From positions 1 to 6,224 of the forward strand of contig CAMLKV010000143.1 of assembly GCA_946480635.1 (NCBI GenBank): DNA of 6,224 bases, given 5' to 3'. This DNA is from an uncultured Flavobacterium sp. (lineage in GTDB: Bacteria > Bacteroidota > Bacteroidia > Flavobacteriales > Flavobacteriaceae). A model generated the notes under the pieces. It was not told the origin of the DNA. It made no database searches and worked only from the letters and a program-made list of their open reading frames with translations. Made by a program: the position numbers and the translations under genes. Every line of letters begins with the position of its first letter. Positions within the stretch are counted from its first letter, which is position 1. Positions 1-5,950 of this stretch are shown one piece after another.

Positions 1-1
1 A

Positions 2-241
2 ACTGCTGCTGTAGTTTACCCTAATCCTGCAAAAGATGTGGTAAATGTAAAATTAGCAAATGACGAAAAAATTATTTCGGTTTCAATTTTAGATTATTCA
101 AATACAGCTCAAAAAACAGAATCTTACAAAAGATTAGCTTCTGAACAATCTTTGGAAGTTGCTAATTTGAAAAAAGGAATTTATGTGCTTGAAATCGTAA
201 CCAATAAAGGTGTAAAAAGAGAAAAATTCGTAAAAGAATAA
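2..241 (+). CDS. C-terminal fragment of a secreted protein with a type A T9SS sorting domain (5' end outside window)
   Basis: The frame is open from the left edge to a TAA stop, giving the last 79 residues of a larger protein. The fragment begins just before a VYPNPAKD motif, the hallmark opening of the Por secretion tail (type A T9SS C-terminal sorting domain). It continues as alternating beta-strand-like stretches and ends with GIYVLEI, then a short basic tail ending in KFVKE, as this family normally does. In the family, the domain directs export across the outer membrane by the type IX secretion system and is cleaved when the cargo is attached to the surface or released. What the cargo does cannot be told, because the catalytic or adhesive part lies upstream. 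A GTG at 38 could be mistaken for a start, but the motif lies in frame upstream of it, so the gene is partial. A terminator follows about 40 bases later. Confidence 0.9.
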   Translation, partial: TAAVVYPNPAKDVVNVKLANDEKIISVSILDYSNTAQKTESYKRLASEQSLEVANLKKGIYVLEIVTNKGVKREKFVKE

Positions 242-283
242 TTGATTATAGAAGTAACAAAAAATATTTTTGTTTATTAAGTG

Positions 284-319
284 AAAAAAGAGGTTCTTAT
301 TTTAGAACCTCTTTTTTTT
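284..319 (+). terminator. Rho-independent terminator, probably working in both directions
   Basis: A perfect 14-bp stem (284-297 with 304-317) encloses a 6-base loop (298-303), and a run of eight T covers 312-319. The left arm begins with six A, so the opposite strand also reads as a hairpin followed by T residues. It ends the T9SS cargo gene and could also stop leftward transcription coming from tspO. Confidence 0.9.
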
Positions 320-604
320 CAGGTTTGAATTAGTTAATCAAATTTTCTTATTTGTTGCGTTTATAGTCCTAGTATCATTACATAATATTAATTTCTTCAT
401 ATTTTCCTGATTTGTTTCTTTGTTATTTGATACAAGTCCTTATGAATAGTAAGCAGTATTTTGTCTGCATTTTTTAAAATACCCCATTAAACTGTCACTT
501 TTTGTTTGTGAATTACTAGTGACGAATGAAAAAGCAGTATAAGTAAGCGAAATTTGTCATAAAATTTTTTGGAATTTGTTATTTTACAATTGAAATTTTT
601 AATA
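320..604. other. Gene-free A+T-rich spacer between convergent genes
   Basis: These 285 bases lie between the terminator and the stop codon of the leftward tspO gene. I find no reading frame of useful length on either strand, no RNA gene, no good TAnnTTTG promoter box and no convincing hairpin near the tspO stop. A loose direct repeat (around 444-459 and 524-540, sharing AAGCAGTAT or AGCAGTAT) is too short to interpret. The stretch may simply be the 3' untranslated region of tspO. Confidence 0.6.
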
Positions 605-1087
605 TTATCTGTTCAAATACCAAATACTTCCATTTAGAACTGTTGCAAAACTAACCCATGCTAAATATGGTACTAATAGTTTCCAAGCGCTTGAATCAAT
701 TTTTTTAAATGATTTAATAGTCTCAAAAATCAATAACAGAAGCAATATAATTTCAATAAATGCTAATAATGGATTTTTTAATCCAAAGAATAACAAAGAC
801 CATAGTCCATTTAGAAGAAGTTGTAATACAAATAGGTATATTGCGTTTTTTGTTGAGGTGTTTTCTTTTGAGTGTTTATTCCAAATAATTCCAAATGAAA
901 TTCCCATCATAATGTATAAAATTGTCCAAACAGGTGCAAAAATCCAATTCGGGGGATTAAAAAAAGGTTTGTTTATTGTTGGATACCAATTTAAAATGCT
1001 TTCACGAGTGGGTATACTAGATAGAAATCCAATTAAAAGACAAATTACTACTGATAGTACTATCTTAATCCAATTGCTGTTTTTCAA
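605..1087 (-). CDS. tspO: TspO/MBR family membrane protein (tryptophan-rich sensory protein)
   Basis: The product has 160 residues, the usual length for bacterial TspO, with five hydrophobic segments (roughly 7-26, 48-69, 82-102, 106-125 and 137-157). Family signatures are visible in order: WYPTINKPFFNPP (34-46), FAPVWTILY with MG after it (50-62), QLLLNGLWS followed by LFFG (89-102), and PYLAWVSFATVLN (140-152). TspO proteins bind porphyrins and, in some species, sterols; they act in the membrane in stress responses and tetrapyrrole or photosynthesis-gene control (CrtK in photosynthetic bacteria). The exact job here is unknown. The only start in frame after the upstream stop that keeps the first helix is TTG at 1087; no ATG or GTG lies between that TAA and the TTG. 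The gene is divergent from the mevalonate-pathway gene mvaD, with 82 bases between the two starts, which suggests a link to isoprenoid metabolism but does not prove one. Confidence 0.92.
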   Translation of the reverse strand: MKNSNWIKIVLSVVICLLIGFLSSIPTRESILNWYPTINKPFFNPPNWIFAPVWTILYIMMGISFGIIWNKHSKENTSTKNAIYLFVLQLLLNGLWSLLFFGLKNPLLAFIEIILLLLLIFETIKSFKKIDSSAWKLLVPYLAWVSFATVLNGSIWYLNR

Positions 1088-1138
1088 AATATCTTTTGTT
1101 TAAATTGTTTCACAGTAAAAATAAACATTCCTAAACAA

Positions 1139-1166
1139 AAAAAGTATCTTTGCGCAAATTTCACAA
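1139..1166 (-). promoter_or_regulatory. Candidate tspO promoter (TTG - 17 bp - TActTTTT)
   Basis: Read on the minus strand, TTG at 1166-1164 is followed after 17 bases by TACTTTTT at 1146-1139. This differs at one position from the Bacteroidota -7 consensus TAnnTTTG and has an accepted -33/-7 spacing. It would leave a leader of about 45 bases before the TTG start. It overlaps the mvaD -7 box on the other strand. Confidence 0.45.
1145..1152 (+). promoter_or_regulatory. mvaD promoter -7 box (TATCTTTG)
   Basis: TATCTTTG is an exact match to the Bacteroidota primary sigma factor -7 consensus TAnnTTTG and lies 17 bases before the mvaD ATG. The predicted leader is therefore very short, about 10-13 bases. 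No TTG is found at the expected -33 distance, so the upstream half of the promoter is weak or absent. Confidence 0.65.
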
Positions 1167-1169
1167 TCA

Positions 1170-2249
1170 ATGATTTCTGAAAAAGATTTTATAGCTTCAA
1201 ATTATATGTTGTCTGTTGAAAATGGAAATTTTCAGTGGAGTGCGCCAAGTAACATTGCATTAGTTAAATATTGGGGAAAAATTGGGAGTCAACTTCCGGC
1301 AAATCCATCAATAAGTTTTACTTTAAATAATTGCAAAACAATTACTAAAATGGTTTTTGTCAAAAAAATCAATGATGGTAATTTCTCATTTGATTTGTTA
1401 TTTGAAGGGAAACCGAAAGAAGATTTTAAACCTAAGATTCAAAAATTCTTTGAACGTATTTTTGAGTATTGTCCATATTTGAAAGATTTTCATTTTACAA
1501 TTGATACAGAAAACACATTTCCACACAGTTCAGGAATTGCATCCTCAGCTTCAGGGATGGCTGCATTGGCAATGAATGTGATGAGCTTGGAAAAAGCATT
1601 GAACCCAACAGTTACAGAAGAATATTTTTATCAAAAAGCATCTTTTTTGGCACGTTTAGGTTCAGGAAGTGCTTGCCGAAGTATAAAAGGTGATGTTGTG
1701 GTTTGGGGAGAGCACAAAGAAGTTGTGGGAAGTTCAAATTTATTTGGAGTTGAATTTCACAATGTTCATCAAAATTTTAAAAACTATCAAGATACCATCT
1801 TATTGGTCGACAAAGGAGAAAAACAAGTTTCAAGTACAGTGGGGCATGATTTAATGCATAACCATCCGTTTGCTGAAAAACGTTTTGAGCAGGCTCATGA
1901 AAATCTTTCTAAAATTAAATCCATTTTAGAAAATGGAAATGTTGATGAATTTATCAAAATTGTAGAAAGCGAAGCTTTAACACTGCATGCGATGATGATG
2001 ACTTCTATGCCTTATTTTATTTTGATGAAACCTAATACTTTAGAAATAATTAATAAAATTTGGAAATTCAGAAATGAGACACAAACTCCAGTTTGTTTTA
2101 CGCTAGATGCAGGTGCAAACGTACATGTTTTATACCCTGAATATACTAAAGAAAAAGTTTTAGAGTTTATTAAGAGTGAATTAGTTGGCTATTGTCAAAA
2201 TGGTCAATATATTTGTGACGAAATTGGACATGGTGCTATGTCAATTTAA
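1170..2249 (+). CDS. mvaD: Diphosphomevalonate decarboxylase (GHMP superfamily)
   Basis: The 359-residue product should catalyse the ATP-dependent decarboxylation of mevalonate 5-diphosphate to isopentenyl diphosphate in the cytoplasm, the last step of the mevalonate route. The substrate-binding start of the family is seen as APSNIALVKYWGK (25-37) followed by NPSISFTL (45-52). The ATP-binding serine-rich loop is PHSSGIASSASG (118-129). The segment RLGSGSACRS (162-171) carries the conserved arginine, and LDAGANVH (312-319) carries the catalytic aspartate D313. Two positions differ from the textbook enzymes: the loop reads PHSSG rather than PTAAG, and the aspartate motif reads DAGAN rather than DAGPN. 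I recall both as common in flavobacterial homologues. The ATG lies 17 bases after a perfect TAnnTTTG box, which supports this start. The mevalonate kinase gene follows after 46 bases on the same strand. A phosphomevalonate decarboxylase activity is a less likely alternative. Confidence 0.93.
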   Translation: MISEKDFIASNYMLSVENGNFQWSAPSNIALVKYWGKIGSQLPANPSISFTLNNCKTITKMVFVKKINDGNFSFDLLFEGKPKEDFKPKIQKFFERIFEYCPYLKDFHFTIDTENTFPHSSGIASSASGMAALAMNVMSLEKALNPTVTEEYFYQKASFLARLGSGSACRSIKGDVVVWGEHKEVVGSSNLFGVEFHNVHQNFKNYQDTILLVDKGEKQVSSTVGHDLMHNHPFAEKRFEQAHENLSKIKSILENGNVDEFIKIVESEALTLHAMMMTSMPYFILMKPNTLEIINKIWKFRNETQTPVCFTLDAGANVHVLYPEYTKEKVLEFIKSELVGYCQNGQYICDEIGHGAMSI

Positions 2250-2253
2250 TTTG

Positions 2254-2261
2254 TATCTTTA
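2254..2261 (+). promoter_or_regulatory. Possible internal promoter -7 box (TATCTTTA) before the mevalonate kinase
   Basis: TATCTTTA differs from TAnnTTTG only in the last base and sits just after the mvaD stop, 34 bases before the kinase ATG. No TTG stands at the expected -33 distance; the nearest (2224-2226) is 27 bases away. This would be a weak secondary promoter at best. Confidence 0.25.
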
Positions 2262-2295
2262 TAACTGTAAACCGAGACTGTTAACTTTTAAGAAT

Positions 2296-3234
2296 ATGAA
2301 AGGACCTCTATTCTACTCAAAAATTCTACTTTTCGGAGAGTATGGAATCATTAAAGATTCTAAAGGGTTGGCTATTCCTTATAATTTTTACAACGGAGCT
2401 TTAAAGATTGAAGAGAATCCTTCTGCTGAAGCAATCAAATCCAATACAAGTCTTAATCGTTTTGCAACTTATTTGGAAGAATTACAATCAGAACAACCTG
2501 AATTAGTGACATTTAATATGGCGGCTTTAAAAGCTGATGTTGCTAATGGGATGTATTTTGATTCAAGTATTCCACAAGGATACGGAGTGGGAAGTAGCGG
2601 TGCTTTGGTTGCTGCTATCTATGATAAATATGCAAATAATAAAATAACAGTTCTTGAAAATTTAACTCGCGAAAAATTGTTGCAGTTAAAAGCAATTTTT
2701 TCACAAATGGAATCTTTCTTCCATGGGAAAAGTTCAGGATTAGATCCCTTAAACAGTTATTTAAGCATTCCAATTTTGATTAATTCAAAAGATAATATCG
2801 AGGCTACTGGAATTCCTACGCAAAGTGCTAATGGTAAAGGGGCTGTTTTTTTGCTTGATTCAGGAATGGTTGGTGAAACAGCACCAATGGTAAATATATT
2901 TATGGAAAATCTTAAAGAAGAAGGTTTCCGTAAAATGCTTAAGTCTCAGTTTATCAAGTATACAGATGCGTGTGTAGAAAACTTTCTACACGGTGATATG
3001 AAATCTCTTTTTTCAAATACAAAAAAGCTGTCAAAAGTTGTTTTGAATAACTTTAAACCAATGATTCCAGAGCATTTTCACCAAGTTTGGCAACGCGGAA
3101 TCGATACAAATGATTACTATTTGAAATTGTGTGGTTCTGGCGGAGGAGGTTATATTCTTGGTTTTGCTCAAGACTTTGCAAAAGCTAAAGAATCGTTAAA
3201 AGATTATAAGCTGGAAGTAGTTTATCAGTTTTAA
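2296..3234 (+). CDS. mvk: Mevalonate kinase (GHMP kinase family)
   Basis: The 312-residue product matches the GHMP kinase plan. It has an N-terminal substrate motif KILLFGEYGII (9-19), then the ATP-binding loop PQGYGVGSSGA (93-103). E139 and D150 (in KSSGLDP) stand where mevalonate kinases have the magnesium-binding glutamate and catalytic aspartate. The C-terminal glycine-rich loop is LCGSGGGGY (278-286). The predicted reaction is ATP-dependent phosphorylation of mevalonate to 5-phosphomevalonate. I chose the ATG at 2296: longer in-frame starts reach back into mvaD and add residues unlike any GHMP kinase, while from 2296 the conserved FYSKILLFGEY begins at residue 6. There is no good Shine-Dalgarno sequence, as is usual in this phylum. 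The position after mvaD supports the pathway role. Phosphomevalonate kinase is the main alternative, since family assignment alone does not fix the substrate. Confidence 0.85.
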   Translation: MKGPLFYSKILLFGEYGIIKDSKGLAIPYNFYNGALKIEENPSAEAIKSNTSLNRFATYLEELQSEQPELVTFNMAALKADVANGMYFDSSIPQGYGVGSSGALVAAIYDKYANNKITVLENLTREKLLQLKAIFSQMESFFHGKSSGLDPLNSYLSIPILINSKDNIEATGIPTQSANGKGAVFLLDSGMVGETAPMVNIFMENLKEEGFRKMLKSQFIKYTDACVENFLHGDMKSLFSNTKKLSKVVLNNFKPMIPEHFHQVWQRGIDTNDYYLKLCGSGGGGYILGFAQDFAKAKESLKDYKLEVVYQF

Positions 3235-3245
3235 TTTTTATTTTC

Positions 3246-3263
3246 GAAAGTGTAATCACTTTC
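3246..3263 (+). other. Intercistronic hairpin without a T-run
   Basis: GAAAGTG (3246-3252) and CACTTTC (3257-3263) form a perfect 7-bp stem with a TAAT loop in the 44-base gap between the kinase and prenyltransferase genes. No T-run follows, so it is not a standard terminator. It could be a processing or stability element, a partial attenuator, or a chance repeat. Confidence 0.45.
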
Positions 3264-3278
3264 AAATTATAATAAACC

Positions 3279-4196
3279 ATGCTTACAAGGAAGACAAAAT
3301 TATTACTGATGAAAATTTTCAGTTTGTTTTCTGTGGTACGTGGTTATAATATTCCCATTATTGTTTTAGCGCAATATTTATCTTCGATATTTATACTAGC
3401 TCCAGAGCGAAGAGCGCTTGATGTAATCCTTGATTGGCGTTTGTTTATTTTAGTTTTTGTTTCAACATTGACTATTGCTTCGGGTTATATTATCAATAAC
3501 TTTTATGATTCTGAAAAGGATTTAATTAATCGTCCTAACAAATCAATGTTGGATAGGTTAGTAAGTCAAAAAACAAAACTTCAGGTTTATTTCGGACTCA
3601 ATTTCTTAGCTACAGCTTTAGCCTTTATTATTTCTTTTAGAGCAGCTTTGTTCTTTGCTGTATATATTTTTCTGATTTGGTTTTATTCTCACAAATTAAA
3701 AAAATACCCAATAATTGGAAACCTTACCGCATCGCTATTAGCAGTTCTTCCTTTCTTTGGAATTTTATTGTATTTCAAAAACTTTTATCATGTAATTTTT
3801 GCTCATGCAACATTCCTGTTTCTTTTAATCTTAATTCGCGAAATGATTAAGGATTTAGAAAACTTAAAAGGTGATATTGCAAATAACTATCAAACTATAC
3901 CAGTTCGTTTTGGAGAAAAAATATCAAAACAAGTCATTACCATTTTAACAATTTCCACAGTAATACCAGTTTATATTTTAATTGAAAAATTTGATGTGGG
4001 CTACATGGATATTTACTTTTATGTGGCATTTATGGCCATGATAAGTTTCTTGATAAAGCTTTGGCAGTCAAAGGAACATTCAGAATATGTGCATCTTCAT
4101 AATGCTTTAAAGGTTTTAATTGTAGCTGGAGTTTTTAGTATTATTTTAATTAATCCAATTGTTTTAATCCACGGTAAAGCAGTTCTTCGTATATGA
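3279..4196 (+). CDS. UbiA-family prenyltransferase, geranylgeranylglycerol-phosphate geranylgeranyltransferase-like
   Basis: This is a 305-residue polytopic membrane protein with roughly eight hydrophobic segments. Both aspartate-rich motifs of the UbiA superfamily are intact: NNFYDSEKD (73-81, NxxxDxxxD), followed by LINRPNKSM, and REMIKDLENLKGD (187-199), followed by TIPVRFGE. These aspartates hold the magnesium and diphosphate of the prenyl donor. YSHKLKKYPIIGN (136-148) is a third conserved stretch. The NRP segment and the KDLEN..GD pattern are closest to the branch containing archaeal digeranylgeranylglyceryl phosphate synthase, which adds a second prenyl group to a prenylated glycerol phosphate. 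I recall flavobacterial homologues being annotated this way. The acceptor here is not proven; a quinone precursor, haem or another lipid acceptor remains possible. The gene follows mevalonate-pathway genes that supply the donor. An internal ATG at 3309 is an alternative start; the annotated one keeps a basic N-terminus. Its stop overlaps the next start (ATGA). Confidence 0.85.
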   Translation: MLTRKTKLLLMKIFSLFSVVRGYNIPIIVLAQYLSSIFILAPERRALDVILDWRLFILVFVSTLTIASGYIINNFYDSEKDLINRPNKSMLDRLVSQKTKLQVYFGLNFLATALAFIISFRAALFFAVYIFLIWFYSHKLKKYPIIGNLTASLLAVLPFFGILLYFKNFYHVIFAHATFLFLLILIREMIKDLENLKGDIANNYQTIPVRFGEKISKQVITILTISTVIPVYILIEKFDVGYMDIYFYVAFMAMISFLIKLWQSKEHSEYVHLHNALKVLIVAGVFSIILINPIVLIHGKAVLRI

Positions 4197-4981
4197 GATT
4201 TTTCTTTTTTCTTTTAATTCCTTTTGTTTTTTACTGTCAAAATGAAGGGAAAAATGATTTTCAGAATAAAATAATAGAAGAGTATTTAACAAATTGTGCT
4301 CACAAGTACAATTATACTTTTCAAATGAAAGAATGGCAAGATTGTATCGATGCTGGTCTTAAAAAGGATAGTACAATTGCTTATTTGTGGCAGCAAAAAG
4401 CCATGCCATATTTTAAAGAAAGAAAGTACGAAGTTGGTATGAAGTATATTGACAAAGCGGTATTCTATTATCCAGAAAGATGGCAGCCTTACAGAGCTTT
4501 TATCAAATGTATTTTTGCTAAAACCTATAAAGAAGCTATCACTGATTTTGAAGATTGCAAAAAGAAGTACGGTAATGGTTATGTTATGGATCATACTTTT
4601 GATTTTTACATGGCATTGAGTTATTTGCAGCTAACAGAGTTTGCTAAAGCTGAAAAATTACTTCAGAATTATGTTGATGAAATGTTGAAGAAAAATGGAG
4701 AAGATTGGGTGCATCATACAGCTTTGTTTTATTTAGGAATTTCAAAATACGAACAAGGAAGATATCAAGACGCAATTGCTGAGTTTGATAGAGCTTTGAA
4801 AAAATATCCTAATTATTCTGATCTTAAAACATACAAAGGGCTTTGTTTGTATAAACTTGGTAAAAAAGATGAGGCGGAAGTGATTATGAAAGAGGCTAAA
4901 TTAGACTATGAACAAGGATATAAAATCAACGAAGACAATGCTGTTTACGAGATGTATCCTTACCAAGTAAGAAGAAAGTAA
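4193..4981 (+). CDS. Exported tetratricopeptide-repeat protein of unknown function
   Basis: The 262-residue product starts with a short, very hydrophobic segment (residues 2-14, mostly F, L, I and V) after one arginine, which looks like an export signal. C15 directly follows it, but V-F-Y-C is not a normal lipobox, so lipidation is doubtful. The mature part is rich in helices with tetratricopeptide-like repeats at about 62-95, 98-126, 138-165, 175-208 and 209-242; the clearest is FYLGISKYEQGRYQDAIAEF (179-198) followed by DRALKKYPN. Such repeats serve as protein-protein binding surfaces, and I see no catalytic domain. The ATG overlaps the prenyltransferase stop as ATGA, implying translational coupling and a shared transcript. 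A periplasmic or membrane-linked scaffold role beside the lipid enzyme is an inference only. Confidence 0.85.
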   Translation: MRFFFFLLIPFVFYCQNEGKNDFQNKIIEEYLTNCAHKYNYTFQMKEWQDCIDAGLKKDSTIAYLWQQKAMPYFKERKYEVGMKYIDKAVFYYPERWQPYRAFIKCIFAKTYKEAITDFEDCKKKYGNGYVMDHTFDFYMALSYLQLTEFAKAEKLLQNYVDEMLKKNGEDWVHHTALFYLGISKYEQGRYQDAIAEFDRALKKYPNYSDLKTYKGLCLYKLGKKDEAEVIMKEAKLDYEQGYKINEDNAVYEMYPYQVRRK

Positions 4982-5008
4982 TTGTCAAATCTTAATTTCC
5001 TATCTTTG
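4982..5008 (+). promoter_or_regulatory. Promoter of the pseudouridine synthase gene (TTG - 16 bp - TATCTTTG)
   Basis: TATCTTTG at 5001-5008 matches the Bacteroidota -7 consensus exactly and is the same box, with the same following C, as in front of mvaD. A TTG at 4982-4984 lies 16 bases upstream, slightly short of the usual spacing. The box is 16 bases before the ATG, so the leader would be about 10 bases. It suggests that this gene is transcribed independently of the upstream block. Confidence 0.65.
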
Positions 5009-5024
5009 CAAAAAATATTGAAAG

Positions 5025-5945
5025 ATGAATAACGGAAGAGGTAATAGTAAAAGAAATACAACAGGAAAATCAAATTCTGGAGGGAAATCAAATTCTGGAG
5101 GGAAATCAAATTCTGGAGGTAAAAGACCAAGTGCTGCAGCAAAAGAAGGTTTTAAGAAAGATAATACTAAACCAGGATTCTCTAAACCTAGACCGTTTGT
5201 AAGCAAACCTAAACAGGTTAAAGCTGAAAAATCTGATGATATCCGTTTAAATAAATATATTTCAAACTCAGGAGTTTGTTCTCGTCGCGATGCAGATATT
5301 TATATTCAATCAGGAAATGTAAAAGTGAATGGTGAAGTAATTACAGAAATGGGTTACAAAGTAAAACCCGGTGATGTAGTAAACTTCGACGGAGCAACAC
5401 TTATTCCTGAAAAGAAAGAATATATACTATTAAATAAACCAAAAGGATTCACAACTTCAAAAGATGAGGATGTAAATTCTAACAATGTTCTTGATTTAGT
5501 GCGTAATGCTACAAAAGCAAAACTTCAGCCAGTAGGTCGAATGGATAAAACAACAACTGGATTGTTATTGTTTACGAATGATAGTGATATGGTTAGAAAA
5601 TTCACACTTCCTAATCAACGTTCTTCAAAAGTATATCAAGTTTCGTTAGATAGAAATTTAAAATTTGAAGATCTTGAGAAAATTGCTTCAGGACTTACAA
5701 TTGATAATCACAGAATTTTTGTTGAAGAGATTTCATACATTGATGGAGAGCCAAAATCTGAAATTGGAGTGAAAATGAAAACTGCCAATGTAAAAGTGGT
5801 TCGTAACATATTTGAACATTTAAAATATAATGCTATAAAAATTGACAGAGTTGTTTTTGCAGGATTAACAAAGAAAAATTTACCACGAGGGAATTGGAGA
5901 TTTTTAACAGATCAAGAAATAATCAATTTGAAAAATATACAATAA
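5025..5945 (+). CDS. RsuA/RluB-family pseudouridine synthase with low-complexity N-terminal extension
   Basis: The 306-residue product has three parts. Residues 1-70 are a basic, G/S/N/K/P-rich tail likely to be disordered, including three exact KSNSGG repeats (15-32). Residues 73-120 are an S4 RNA-binding domain (RLNKYISNSGVCSRRDAD, then VKVNGEVI). Residues 130-298 are the catalytic domain: YILLNKPKG (133-141), then GRMDKTTTGLLLFTND (171-186), whose D174 is the catalytic aspartate, and NLPRGNWRFLT near the end. The family converts specific uridines in ribosomal RNA to pseudouridine; by analogy with RluB the target would be 23S rRNA, but the exact site cannot be read from sequence. The start is supported by the promoter box 16 bases upstream and a GAAAG just before the ATG. 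A terminator follows 5 bases after the stop. The long tail is unlike E. coli RsuA but is, from memory, common in Bacteroidota homologues. Confidence 0.92.
   Translation: MNNGRGNSKRNTTGKSNSGGKSNSGGKSNSGGKRPSAAAKEGFKKDNTKPGFSKPRPFVSKPKQVKAEKSDDIRLNKYISNSGVCSRRDADIYIQSGNVKVNGEVITEMGYKVKPGDVVNFDGATLIPEKKEYILLNKPKGFTTSKDEDVNSNNVLDLVRNATKAKLQPVGRMDKTTTGLLLFTNDSDMVRKFTLPNQRSSKVYQVSLDRNLKFEDLEKIASGLTIDNHRIFVEEISYIDGEPKSEIGVKMKTANVKVVRNIFEHLKYNAIKIDRVVFAGLTKKNLPRGNWRFLTDQEIINLKNIQ
5067..5120 (+). repeat. Three tandem copies of an 18-bp in-frame repeat
   Basis: Units at 5067-5084, 5085-5102 and 5103-5120 read AAATCAAATTCTGGAGGG, identical except that the third ends in GGT. Each encodes KSNSGG in the disordered tail of the pseudouridine synthase. 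Because the unit is a multiple of three, copy-number change would not break the frame. Confidence 0.95.
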
Positions 5946-5950
5946 AATAC

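Noticed and set aside
453..475. Possible small terminator, GCAG/CTGC followed by T residues
   Set aside because: The stem is only 4 bp with an 8-base loop, too weak to call.
444..540. Direct repeat around GAAT...AGCAGTAT in the spacer
   Set aside because: Two imperfect copies of about 16 bases, unevenly aligned, are within chance for A+T-rich DNA; no array or attachment site is implied.
858..1103. Rightward 81-codon open frame
   Set aside because: It lies antisense to tspO, whose full family pattern is clear, and its product has no recognisable motif.
2185..2295. Longer N-terminus for the mevalonate kinase
   Set aside because: The extension overlaps the mvaD C-terminal codons in another frame and does not resemble GHMP kinases; the conserved sequence begins right after the ATG at 2296.
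4286..4594. Leftward 102-codon open frame
   Set aside because: It is antisense to the well-supported TPR gene and has no promoter box or family pattern.
5067..5120. Tandem repeat as a CRISPR array
   Set aside because: The units are contiguous with no spacers, in frame, and inside a coding sequence.
4960..5206. Two overlapping leftward open frames rich in L/F/P repeats
   Set aside because: Both are the opposite-strand reading of the 18-bp repeat and surrounding codons of the pseudouridine synthase gene.
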